This document shows, one piece after another, positions 1 through 7,948 of a stretch of DNA of 19,986 nucleotides. The stretch's first letter is position 1. Each line of letters begins with the position of its first letter. The notes under the pieces were generated by a model, which was not told where the DNA came from, searched no databases, and saw nothing but the letters and a program-made list of their open reading frames with translations. Made by a program: the position numbers and the translations under genes. Location: the NCBI RefSeq assembly GCF_003475325.1, contig NZ_QRQC01000030.1:1-19986 (forward strand). The letters run 5' to 3'. Source of the stretch: Collinsella sp. AF33-16 (GTDB lineage: Bacteria > Actinomycetota > Coriobacteriia > Coriobacteriales > Coriobacteriaceae).

Positions 1-698
1 CGCCTAGGCGCGGTCCAAGAAATCGTCCGCACCCCCCTTTGGTTATATTTGCCATAGGGGAGAAGGATAAATCACTTCCTAGATTTGTTTTGCTGGTGGT
101 CACTTATGCTCTCAGCTCAGCAAACTCAGGTTTGCTTGCCTCAATCGTGGTATTGATCTTTTTCCTTGTTTTTAAGAAGAAGACACAACTTGACTTTCTT
201 GTTGCATCGTTAATGTTTCTCGTTGCTGTTCTGTACCTTCCGTTTCATAATGTCGACTGGATAACCGCGGCGGGCGAGAGGCTTGCTGCCGGAGGCTCGT
301 TGGATAATAGAGTTATCCGCGGATTCATATGCTTTGGATTTCTCGACTCCTTTCATCAGGTTGTTGGAGTTGGTCTTAACAACCTTGGTTCTTATATGAG
401 CTACAACGCGCTGTCCACCGGGTTTGACAGCGACGGCCTAAATTACTGTGCGACATGGATTCAGACGCTCAATTATTCTGGAATTATTGGATTCTGCGCC
501 CTTGTTTTTTATGTTGGATCCTTGTTTAAGCAATGTAATGGACGTATGTCCCGAGCCCTGTGCATAGTCTTGATCGTTGTTATGGCATATGAATCAATTC
601 TCTTTTCCTACAGATTTGCTTTCATGGTCATCCTCCTCGAGGGATTCATTCGCAGCGAAAAAGCTGCCGCTGAATGCGAAGCCGAGGTGCAGCAATGA
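1..698 (+). CDS. O-antigen/capsule polymerase (Wzy-like), C-terminal part, cut by left edge
   Basis: This reading frame is open through the left edge, so the gene begins upstream. A TTG at 39 is an internal codon rather than a convincing start. The visible 219 residues hold several hydrophobic helices (about residues 15-45, 50-65, 145-165 and 170-200 from codon 39). They also contain a loop with RLAAGGSLDNRVI and a GVGLNNLGSY segment, the periplasmic-loop pattern of Wzy and O-antigen ligase-type proteins. Such proteins sit in the cytoplasmic membrane and join repeat units carried on undecaprenyl diphosphate. The setting, among glycosyltransferase, flippase and sugar-nucleotide genes, supports this. 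The stop overlaps the next start as ATGA, which suggests coupled translation. The first 38 bases are more G+C-rich than the rest and encode an Arg/Pro-rich stretch, odd beside a membrane protein. The family is clear in outline, but linkage and substrate cannot be read. Confidence 0.72.
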   Translation, partial: PRRGPRNRPHPPLVIFAIGEKDKSLPRFVLLVVTYALSSANSGLLASIVVLIFFLVFKKKTQLDFLVASLMFLVAVLYLPFHNVDWITAAGERLAAGGSLDNRVIRGFICFGFLDSFHQVVGVGLNNLGSYMSYNALSTGFDSDGLNYCATWIQTLNYSGIIGFCALVFYVGSLFKQCNGRMSRALCIVLIVVMAYESILFSYRFAFMVILLEGFIRSEKAAAECEAEVQQ

Positions 699-1912
699 AA
701 ATTGTCATCGCTGCACTTCAGCGGTTGAGCGCCAACGGGATATGTGCACAGGCCGTTGTCTCGGAGCTAGTGCGACGCGGGCACGAGGTCGTTTGGGTTT
801 GTAACCATGAGTTTGAATCACACGACCGACAGGATGGGGTAGAGTTTCGCGAGATCGATCCCCGCTGGGTCGACGTAGCACTTGCGAGACATCCCGGTCG
901 TTCGGCTGCCCATACTGCTATCGTCGCGGCCAACCGTTTCGGAATGCTGCGCTCTTTGGGCACGTGGCCCCTTGTGTCAAAAGGCTATTCTCGACGCGTG
1001 ACCAGGGCAGTTTGCGAGGCTTGCGTCGGCGCCGACATCGTGGTGGGGGCATACACTCAAATCGACGCTCTCATCGCTGCGCATGAGGCCAAATCCCGGA
1101 ACCCACGGCTTCACTACATTGCTTGGTTCCTGGACAGCTTTGTGGGCGGTTATGGCCCGCGCTTTTTATCTGCAAAACAACTTGAGGAGCGAGTCGGGCG
1201 TTGGGATCGCGAGTTGCTCGACAATGCCGATGTTGTCGTGTCTATGGAGTCAGCCCGCTGTTTCCATATGGATCGATGTGTTAACGAACCATGGTTCGAA
1301 AAAATGCGCTTCTTAGATCTCCCCTTGCTCGACCTTCATAGGATGGTCGATTGTTCCGACGATCCTGGTACTCCCAAAGGAGTAAAGACTATCGTCTATG
1401 CGGGTTCTCTTCCCAAGGGGATTCGCTCACCTCGCTTCTTCCTGAACGTGCTTTCCTGCATGCCGGAGGAACCGCTGCGAGTTGTGTTCGTCGGTGATGC
1501 AGCCAATGACGATCTCAATGCGGCAGCTTCGAGTGACCGACGCATTGAGATTCGGGGGCGTCTTTCGCACGGCGATGCCGTGGCGCTTTTGCGTTCGGCA
1601 GATTTCGTACTCACCCTCGGAAATCGCCTAGACAACATGACACCCTCGAAAGTGTTCGAGCTCATGGCCTTGCGCAAACCCATATTGGCTACTTATCCCA
1701 TAGATGACGAGCCAAGCATGCCGTACTTGAAGCGTTACGGCGACGTGCTGCTATTGGATGAAAGGAGTGATGCCTCTGAGGCGGCGACAAAGCTTCGCGA
1801 CTTCCTCCGTATGTCTCATGAACCGCCTACGGTGGAAGAGCTTGAGAAAAACTTCTGGAACAACACGCCGTCGGCGTTTTGTGACCTTATCGAGTTATTA
1901 GGAGATAAATAA
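695..1912 (+). CDS. Glycosyltransferase, GT4-like (GT-B fold)
   Basis: This is probably a cytoplasmic glycosyltransferase that adds one sugar to the lipid-linked repeat unit. The protein has about 405 residues, the usual size for GT4. The N-terminus starts MKIVIAALQRLSANG and continues with RRGHEVVWV, the first Rossmann strand and helix. In the C-terminal half, TIVYAGSLPKGIR opens the second Rossmann domain. It is followed by LRVVFVGDA, LLRSADFVLTLGN and then SKVFELMALRKPIL, the E-containing nucleotide-sugar binding segment typical of GT4. I chose the ATG at 695 over an in-frame ATG at 674: 695 overlaps the upstream stop (ATGA), has GAGGTG at 684-689, and gives a normal N-terminus. The stop overlaps the capE start as TAATG. 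Donor and acceptor are unknown. Confidence 0.8.
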   Translation: MKIVIAALQRLSANGICAQAVVSELVRRGHEVVWVCNHEFESHDRQDGVEFREIDPRWVDVALARHPGRSAAHTAIVAANRFGMLRSLGTWPLVSKGYSRRVTRAVCEACVGADIVVGAYTQIDALIAAHEAKSRNPRLHYIAWFLDSFVGGYGPRFLSAKQLEERVGRWDRELLDNADVVVSMESARCFHMDRCVNEPWFEKMRFLDLPLLDLHRMVDCSDDPGTPKGVKTIVYAGSLPKGIRSPRFFLNVLSCMPEEPLRVVFVGDAANDDLNAAASSDRRIEIRGRLSHGDAVALLRSADFVLTLGNRLDNMTPSKVFELMALRKPILATYPIDDEPSMPYLKRYGDVLLLDERSDASEAATKLRDFLRMSHEPPTVEELEKNFWNNTPSAFCDLIELLGDK

Positions 1913-2970
1913 TGAAATCAAGCACTGCATTTAAAGACAAGACCCTCATGATCACGGGTGGCACCGGCTCGTTCGGCAACACCGTGCTCAAGCACTTCAT
2001 GAACACCGACCTGGCCGAGATCCGCATCTTCTCCCGCGACGAGAAGAAGCAGGACGACATACGCCACCGCCTGCAGGAGAGGTCGCCCGAGCTCGCCTCC
2101 AAGGTGCGCTTCTTCATCGGCGACGTCCGCAACGCCCAGAGCGTGCGCGACGCCATGCACGGCGTGGACTACATCTTCCACGCCGCCGCCCTCAAGCAGG
2201 TGCCCTCCTGCGAGTTCTTCCCCATGGAGGCCGTCCGCACCAACGTCATCGGCACGGACAACGTGCTGCACGCAGCGATTGAGGAAGGCGTCGACCGCGT
2301 CGTGTGCCTGTCCACCGACAAGGCCGCATACCCCATCAACGCCATGGGCAAGTCCAAGGCCATGATGGAGTCCATAATCTACGCCAACGCCCGCAACGGC
2401 GCCGGCCGCACCACCATCTGCTGCACCCGCTACGGCAACGTCATGTGCTCGCGCGGCAGCGTCATCCCGCTGTTCATCGACCGCATCCGCAAGGGCGAGC
2501 CGCTGACGGTCACCGACCCCAACATGACCCGCTTCCTCATGAACCTGGACGAGGCGGTGGACCTGGTGCAGTTCGCCTTCGAGCACGCCAACCCCGGCGA
2601 CCTGTTCATCCAGAAGGCGCCGGCGTCCACCATCGGCGACCTCGCCGAGGCCGTCCAGGAGGTCTTCGGCCGCGTGGGCACCCAGGTGATCGGCACCCGC
2701 CACGGCGAGAAGCTCTTCGAGACCCTCATGACCCGCGAGGAGCGACTGAGGTCCGAGGACATGGGCGGCTACTACCGCGTGGCCTGCGACTCGCGCGACC
2801 TGAACTACGACAAGTTCGTCGTGGACGGCGAGGTGGAGACCCAGGCCGACGAGTCCTACACCTCCCACAACACCGAGAGACTCGACGTGGAGGGCACCAT
2901 CGCCAAGATCAAGACGGCCGAGTACGTGCAGCTGGCACTCGAGGGCCGCGAGCACGAGGCGGTGCAGTAG
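1912..2970 (+). CDS. capE: UDP-GlcNAc 4,6-dehydratase/5-epimerase CapE (UDP-L-FucNAc pathway)
   Basis: CapE catalyses the first step from UDP-GlcNAc to UDP-N-acetyl-L-fucosamine, an inverting 4,6-dehydration. The protein is an extended SDR of 352 residues. It shows TGGTGSFG (residues 15-22) for NAD(P) binding, a DVRN acid at 71, then STDKA (134-138) and NAMGKSK. In the last motif Met145 takes the usual Tyr place of YxxxK before Lys149, a feature I associate with CapE/WbjB-type enzymes. The capF and capG partners lie downstream in the window, which supports this call over a generic FlaA1-like dehydratase. The start is ATG at 1912, overlapping the upstream stop, with GGAGA at 1901-1905. Base use changes abruptly here: nearly every third codon position is G or C, unlike the genes on either side. 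Confidence 0.88.
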   Translation: MKSSTAFKDKTLMITGGTGSFGNTVLKHFMNTDLAEIRIFSRDEKKQDDIRHRLQERSPELASKVRFFIGDVRNAQSVRDAMHGVDYIFHAAALKQVPSCEFFPMEAVRTNVIGTDNVLHAAIEEGVDRVVCLSTDKAAYPINAMGKSKAMMESIIYANARNGAGRTTICCTRYGNVMCSRGSVIPLFIDRIRKGEPLTVTDPNMTRFLMNLDEAVDLVQFAFEHANPGDLFIQKAPASTIGDLAEAVQEVFGRVGTQVIGTRHGEKLFETLMTREERLRSEDMGGYYRVACDSRDLNYDKFVVDGEVETQADESYTSHNTERLDVEGTIAKIKTAEYVQLALEGREHEAVQ

Positions 2971-2973
2971 ACA

Positions 2974-4119
2974 GTGGCTAAAATTGGAATCTTAACTTCA
3001 ACTCCGTCGTTTAATGACAATTATGGAGCTATTTTGCAGGCATATGCCCTGCAGCGCTGGTTAATTCTTGAGGGACATGAACCCAGCGATATTCTTTATC
3101 ATGGGGATAATGAACCTATGTTAAATAAAAAGATGAGTCCGGTCGTTCGTTTTAAGGGTATTTTCTTTTCAGGGAACACCTTCCGACAGGCGCTCGGAAC
3201 TGTTTTAACAAAAAAGGTTCGTCAAGCCCGTAGTAGGTATTTTCAGAAGTTTCAGAATGCTCACCTCGTAATATCAAACGAAACTTATGATTTTGCAGCA
3301 TTAAAAAAATCTGTCGATGATTTTGATTGTTGTATTTGTGGAAGCGACCAGGTATGGAACCCAAGAGTCCATGGAGGAGTCAATGACCCTGGTTATTTCT
3401 TGCAATTTGCTGTTGGCGAGCGTCTCACGATAGCATATGCTCCAAGCTTTGGTGTTTCCGTTCTTCCCGATGCGTGCTACGACAATCTTGCAGAGTTTGT
3501 TGCCGGGATTGATTATGTTTCCGTACGCGAGGATTCCGGCGCTAAGCTACTTGCCGATGCTGGAGTTAAAGCTCCGGTAGTCGTTGATCCGACTATGCTT
3601 CTTACCGATAAAGACTACGATAAGATTGCAATTCGACCTGACTGGCTTCCGGAACGTTACATAGCGGTATACAAATTTGGAGAGCGTAACGAATTCGATT
3701 CAAAAATCAAGGATACTGCCAATAAGCTTGGTCTTCCTATTATTAATATACCTGCATCCGTTGACTCCTCTTTCAAAACGCGTTGGGATATTGGCCCGTC
3801 AGAATTTATTGCAATTATTCGCGATGCTGATTTAGTCTGTACCGATTCCTTCCATGCCACGGTATTTTCGACGTTATACAAAACGCCATGTATTGTTTTT
3901 CCACGAGATGCTATCGGCTCCAAAAAATCGATGAATTCAAGAATGGAAGGCTTGCTTGATCGTCTTGGAATGAGCTGCAGGTACGTAGCTTCATCTTCAG
4001 AATGGGATCGGGCCCTTGCAATGAAAATTGATTATTCAGAAGCTCATAATAGGCTTGCCGCATGGCGTTCCGATAGCGAAAAATATTTGATTTCAGCTCT
4101 TTCAGGAATCGGCGAATAG
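2974..4119 (+). CDS. Polysaccharide pyruvyl transferase family protein
   Basis: Members of this family (PS_pyruv_trans) transfer pyruvate from phosphoenolpyruvate to a sugar, giving acidic ketal-decorated polysaccharides. The 381-residue protein begins with IGILTSTPSFNDNYGAILQAYALQRWL, the standard N-terminal pattern of the family. CICGSDQVWNP follows, then YVSVREDSGAKLL and finally LVCTDSFHATVFSTLYKTP, the conserved D-S-F-H segment. The start is GTG at 2974, three bases after capE, with only a distant GAGGCGG near 2956, so it may rely on coupling to capE. The gene is A+T-rich, in sharp contrast with capE. The stop abuts the ATG of the FrhB-like gene. The pair occurs together in many polysaccharide loci, which suggests a joint role, but the acceptor sugar cannot be told. 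Confidence 0.83.
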   Translation: MAKIGILTSTPSFNDNYGAILQAYALQRWLILEGHEPSDILYHGDNEPMLNKKMSPVVRFKGIFFSGNTFRQALGTVLTKKVRQARSRYFQKFQNAHLVISNETYDFAALKKSVDDFDCCICGSDQVWNPRVHGGVNDPGYFLQFAVGERLTIAYAPSFGVSVLPDACYDNLAEFVAGIDYVSVREDSGAKLLADAGVKAPVVVDPTMLLTDKDYDKIAIRPDWLPERYIAVYKFGERNEFDSKIKDTANKLGLPIINIPASVDSSFKTRWDIGPSEFIAIIRDADLVCTDSFHATVFSTLYKTPCIVFPRDAIGSKKSMNSRMEGLLDRLGMSCRYVASSSEWDRALAMKIDYSEAHNRLAAWRSDSEKYLISALSGIGE

Positions 4120-5304
4120 ATGGCAGGTAATGAGTCAGTGACTATCGAGGACATCGATGGGATTTCCTCCTTATGCACAGGATGTGGAGCATGTGCCGCT
4201 GCGTGTCCGACGGGTTCAATTTGTATGACAACCGATAGGGAAGGCTTTTCTTACCCCCGCGTAGATAATAATCAGTGCATTGCCTGTCACAAGTGTCTCA
4301 ATGTCTGTCAGGCGTCTCGGGATAGTGCCAAACATAACCCGATTGAAATCGAAGTGCTATATGCCTCCCGAAAAGACGAAAGAGCCGCTGGATCATCTGG
4401 CGGAATCATGGGTCTACTAGCCAAGCGAGTTTTAGAGTCAAATGGTGTAGTGTTCGGAGCGGTTTTCGATGCGGAGGGCCATAGGGTTATACATGCATCT
4501 ACGGAAACGCATTCCTTGGAGAAAATCCTACGTTCTAAGTATGTCCAAAGTGAGGCGTGGCCAACTTATGCTCGTGTAAAACAGCATCTATGTTCTGGTG
4601 AACAGGTCCTGTTTTGCGGCACGCCTTGTCAAGTTATCGGACTAAACCGGTATCTTGGAAAACAGTACTCCAATTTACTGACAGTTGATTTCTTCTGTCA
4701 CGGTGTTCCTTCGCCCGGTTTTTTTGCTGATTACGCTCGTCTAGTCGAAAGTCAAAAGGGGAGCCGTTTGACTGATGTGACCTTTCGCGAGAAAAGTCAC
4801 GGTTGGAGAGAGCAGCACATGCGTTGGTACTTTTCAGATGGATCGAATATAGAAGAACCTTCCCTCGATAATTGCCATTACTTCTTCTTCTTGGGCAATT
4901 ATTCCTTAAGAAAATCATGTTATACGTGTGAGCTGTATAAACGTCATGAAGCAGATATAACACTGGCAGATTATTGGCTAATTGACCCCGCGTTTGATGA
5001 CGATCTTGGCACCTCTCTTGTTCTTGCAAATACGGAAAATGGATTAACCTTTCTGAAGGATATCAAGAAAGACACTATTGAGGTCCCTGTTGACAATTTC
5101 GACTTCGAAATTTATCGACATAGCTACTGCCCTAATAAACGCGCTAACTTTTTTGATTGTTACGTAAATGAAGGTATTGAAGCAACATGCGGTTCTTATT
5201 TCGATAATGAGCATCGCGTATGGTGTATTAGAAACAGATGCGGCGCAATTAAAAACGCTTTTGTGTCAAAAATCAAAAACTGCATAGGGGCATTTACAAG
5301 ATAA
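4120..5304 (+). CDS. FrhB-like iron-sulfur protein (coenzyme F420 hydrogenase beta-subunit family)
   Basis: The 394-residue protein opens with two 4Fe-4S ferredoxin motifs: Cys19, 22, 25 and 29 (CTGCGACAAACP), and Cys53, 56, 59 and 63 (CIACHKCLNVCQ). It then has the FrhB N-terminal pattern (YASRKDERAAGSSGG, GVVFGAVFD) and the C-terminal pattern (LFCGTPCQVIGLNRYL, VDFFCHGVPSP). A further Cys cluster (SCYTCELYKR) and ADITLADYW follow, as is usual for the versions found in polysaccharide loci. The family name comes from F420-dependent enzymes. In capsule loci the electron donor and the reaction are not established, and a redox change on a sugar is only a guess. The gene abuts the pyruvyl transferase and overlaps the flippase start as TAATG at 5302-5306, so the three look like one transferred cassette. 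Confidence 0.82.
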   Translation: MAGNESVTIEDIDGISSLCTGCGACAAACPTGSICMTTDREGFSYPRVDNNQCIACHKCLNVCQASRDSAKHNPIEIEVLYASRKDERAAGSSGGIMGLLAKRVLESNGVVFGAVFDAEGHRVIHASTETHSLEKILRSKYVQSEAWPTYARVKQHLCSGEQVLFCGTPCQVIGLNRYLGKQYSNLLTVDFFCHGVPSPGFFADYARLVESQKGSRLTDVTFREKSHGWREQHMRWYFSDGSNIEEPSLDNCHYFFFLGNYSLRKSCYTCELYKRHEADITLADYWLIDPAFDDDLGTSLVLANTENGLTFLKDIKKDTIEVPVDNFDFEIYRHSYCPNKRANFFDCYVNEGIEATCGSYFDNEHRVWCIRNRCGAIKNAFVSKIKNCIGAFTR

Positions 5305-6692
5305 TGGGCAGTAAAAAAAGCTTTATTAAGAACTCATTGCTGTTTATGCTTGGTTCTGGATTATCAAAAGCACTCGGCATCATTATGTTGCCGTTATACA
5401 CTTCTCAAATTCCAACAGAAGATTACGGTGCTTACGATATTTCGCTTACTCTTATCACAATTGTAAGTTCGATTGCATACTTCGAACTTTGGTCTGCCGT
5501 CTTACGTTTTATGTATGATCGCTCAGACAGAAATAGTAAGGCAACAGTTGTTCGATCTGGTCTATATCTGTTACTATGCGCGACGGTAGTATTTGTAATA
5601 CTTGGAGTGGTATTGTGCTCATCCCTTTCTCTGGGTCATCCGGTATGGTTGATGAGTTATGGAGTTGCAATATCTACGTCAACGTTTTTTTGTTTTGTAG
5701 CAAGGGGCTATGGAAAGAACGCTGAGTTTACGTTATCTGGTATTTTGAGCAGTGTTGTAATTGCAGTCACAAATATTGGTCTGATTCTTTTACTCCATTT
5801 TGACTATTCCGCTCTGTATATCAGTTATGTAATAGGCTCAATAGTTCAGTGTGTTTATCTTGGCTGGACTATTGGTATTGGCGAGATAGTCAAGTCGTCA
5901 GAAAAGGATAACGAACTAACAAAAAGCCTATTGCGTTTTGCTGCGCCCTTATGCTTGAACACGGCTTCTTATTGGCTATTATCAAGCGCTTCTCGACTTG
6001 TTTTCAACTATATGAGCGGAAATGCTGCAAGCGGCGTGTTCTCTGTTGGAAATAAATTTGGCCAGGTCATAGTTCTTGCAACAACGTGTTTTACATATGC
6101 ATGGCAAGACCTTTCATTCTCAGAAAGCTCTAAAGGGGCAGACTCTCTTTTTTATACACGTGCATGCCGTACGTATCTGACTTTCTTATCGGCCGCCTTT
6201 GCTCTTCTGCTCCCCATGCTCAGGTGTGCCTTTCCACTTTTCGTCAGGGGTTCCTATGGCGATGCAATCGATATAGTCCCGCTTGCCCTTGTCGTTGCTT
6301 TAATTAGTGGATACTCTGGCTTTGTTGGCAACGTTTTTTATGCTATCAAAAAAACAAAGACAATTACCGTTTCAACGGTAATTGCAGGTTTAGTCGCTGT
6401 AGGCTTTTCGCCTTTATTTATCAATATTTTAGGCGCAAATGGAGTAAATGTTGCCGTTCTTCTCGGGTTTATTGTAAATCTTGCAGTTAGAGCGTTCGTA
6501 CTAAACCGAGAAATCGGCTTTAAGCTCTGTTATAAAATCGTGATACCGTGCTCGTTGTGGATAGCGCTTTCTTGTGTTGCGTTTTGGTATGGACTGCTGT
6601 GGTCAACAATTTCTTTGATATGCAGTATTTTCATTGCCTGTTACCTATTTAAAGACGAAGTATCGTCATTATTTCATCTACAAAATAAGTGA
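5304..6692 (+). CDS. Oligosaccharide repeat-unit flippase (Wzx-like, MOP superfamily)
   Basis: This 462-residue integral membrane protein has a start typical of Wzx proteins: SFIKNSLLFMLGSGLSKALGIIMLPLYTS, then IPTEDYGAYDISLTLITIVSS. I count about a dozen hydrophobic segments over the whole length, with short basic loops. A central YMSGNAASGVFSVGNKFGQVI matches the repeated half of the MOP fold. The role would be to flip undecaprenyl-diphosphate-linked repeat units to the outer face for the Wzy polymerase. The start overlaps the FrhB-like stop (TAATG). The gene is A+T-rich like its two upstream neighbours and ends 34 bases before the likely start of G+C-rich capF, so it closes the low-G+C cassette. 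Confidence 0.85.
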   Translation: MGSKKSFIKNSLLFMLGSGLSKALGIIMLPLYTSQIPTEDYGAYDISLTLITIVSSIAYFELWSAVLRFMYDRSDRNSKATVVRSGLYLLLCATVVFVILGVVLCSSLSLGHPVWLMSYGVAISTSTFFCFVARGYGKNAEFTLSGILSSVVIAVTNIGLILLLHFDYSALYISYVIGSIVQCVYLGWTIGIGEIVKSSEKDNELTKSLLRFAAPLCLNTASYWLLSSASRLVFNYMSGNAASGVFSVGNKFGQVIVLATTCFTYAWQDLSFSESSKGADSLFYTRACRTYLTFLSAAFALLLPMLRCAFPLFVRGSYGDAIDIVPLALVVALISGYSGFVGNVFYAIKKTKTITVSTVIAGLVAVGFSPLFINILGANGVNVAVLLGFIVNLAVRAFVLNREIGFKLCYKIVIPCSLWIALSCVAFWYGLLWSTISLICSIFIACYLFKDEVSSLFHLQNK

Positions 6693-6726
6693 CCAATTTG
6701 CCTAGATTTTTGGAATGGAATTAATC

Positions 6727-7944
6727 TTGAAAGTACTAATCACTGGATCGAAGGGGTTCGTGGGTAGGAACCTCTGCTGTGCGCTGAAGAACATAAGGGA
6801 CGGCAAGGACCGTCGCGAGAAGTATGCGAGCCTGCTGCCCCTCGAGGTCATGGAGTACGACGTCGACTCGACGCCCGCTGAGCTGGAGGACTACTGCTCC
6901 CGCGCCGACTTCGTCTTCAACCTGGCCGGCGTCAACCGCCCCAAGGACCAGGCGGAGTTCATGGAGGGCAACTTCGGGTTCGCCTCCACGCTGCTGGACA
7001 CCTTGGAGCGCCACGGGAATAAATGCCCCGTCATGCTCTCCAGCTCCGCGCAGGCGAGCCTGTCGGGCCGCTTCGAGGGCTCGGTCTACGGCGAGTCCAA
7101 GCTCGCGGGGGAGGGCCTGTTCCGCGAGTATTCCGAGCGCACGGGCGCCCCGGTACTCATCTACCGCTTCCCCAACCTCTACGGCAAGTGGTGCCGCCCG
7201 CGCTACAACTCCGCCGTGGCGACCTTCTGCGACGCCATCGCCAACGGCCGCCCCTACACCGTGAACGACCCCTCGGTGGAGCTCGAGCTCCTCTACATCG
7301 ACGACCTGGTCGACGAGATGCTGGGCGCCCTGCTGGGGCGTGAGCACCGCTGCGGATACGAGGGGCTCGAGCGCATCGAGGGAGATCAGTTCTGCTACGT
7401 CCCAGAAACCGACGTGAAGACGCTGGGCGAGATCGTCTACCTGCTGGACAGTTTCCGAGACAGCCGCGAGACGCTCTCGGTGCCCGACCTGACCGAGGGC
7501 TCCTTCTCCAAGAAGCTCTGGAGCACGTTCCTGTCCTACTACGAGCCGGGGCACTTCGCCTACGGACTCAAGCCTAACGTGGACGTGCGCGGCTCGTTCA
7601 CCGAGTTCCTGCGCACGCCGGAGCGCGGCCAGGTCTCCATCAACGTCTCGAGGCCCGGTATCACCAAGGGCAACCACTGGCACATGAGCAAGTGGGAGAG
7701 GTTCCTGGTGGTCTCCGGCACCGCCTCCATCAAGCTCAGGAAGGTGGGGGAGGACTCCGATGGAAACCCGTTCCCCGTCGACGAGTACACCGTCTCGGGT
7801 TCGGACATGCGCGCCGTGGAGATGGTCCCCGGCTACACGCACTCCATCACCAACCTGTCCGACACCGAGGACCTCGTGACGGTCATGTGGGCCAACGAGC
7901 CCTTCGACCCCGAGAATCCCGACACCTACTACGAGGAGGTCTAG
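6727..7944 (+). CDS. capF: Bifunctional UDP-sugar 3-epimerase/4-reductase CapF
   Basis: CapF carries out the second stage of UDP-L-FucNAc synthesis. In the Staphylococcus aureus enzyme the C-terminal zinc cupin epimerises C3 and the N-terminal SDR domain reduces C4 with NADPH. Both parts are visible here. The SDR has TGSKGFVGRN near residues 6-15 and YGESK with Tyr121 and Lys125. The cupin has TKGNHWHMSKWE (His317, His319) and GYTHSITN (His372). I chose the TTG at 6727 because it gives the family-typical MKVLITG start and has GGAA at 6717-6720. An ATG at 6715 adds four residues but leaves no room for a ribosome site. Codon use is strongly G+C-rich, as in capE and capG. The 405 residues are slightly longer than the S. 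aureus protein. Confidence 0.88.
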   Translation: MKVLITGSKGFVGRNLCCALKNIRDGKDRREKYASLLPLEVMEYDVDSTPAELEDYCSRADFVFNLAGVNRPKDQAEFMEGNFGFASTLLDTLERHGNKCPVMLSSSAQASLSGRFEGSVYGESKLAGEGLFREYSERTGAPVLIYRFPNLYGKWCRPRYNSAVATFCDAIANGRPYTVNDPSVELELLYIDDLVDEMLGALLGREHRCGYEGLERIEGDQFCYVPETDVKTLGEIVYLLDSFRDSRETLSVPDLTEGSFSKKLWSTFLSYYEPGHFAYGLKPNVDVRGSFTEFLRTPERGQVSINVSRPGITKGNHWHMSKWERFLVVSGTASIKLRKVGEDSDGNPFPVDEYTVSGSDMRAVEMVPGYTHSITNLSDTEDLVTVMWANEPFDPENPDTYYEEV

Positions 7945-7948
7945 CCGC

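Noticed and set aside
1918..2955. Long antisense open frame of 345 codons opposite capE
   Set aside because: It mirrors the G+C-rich codon pattern of capE, and its product is a repetitive Ala/Gly/Val/His-rich sequence with no domain. The sense strand has clear motifs.
4120..5304. A true coenzyme F420-dependent enzyme
   Set aside because: The family name is historical. The setting beside a pyruvyl transferase in a polysaccharide operon is the common one for non-F420 members.
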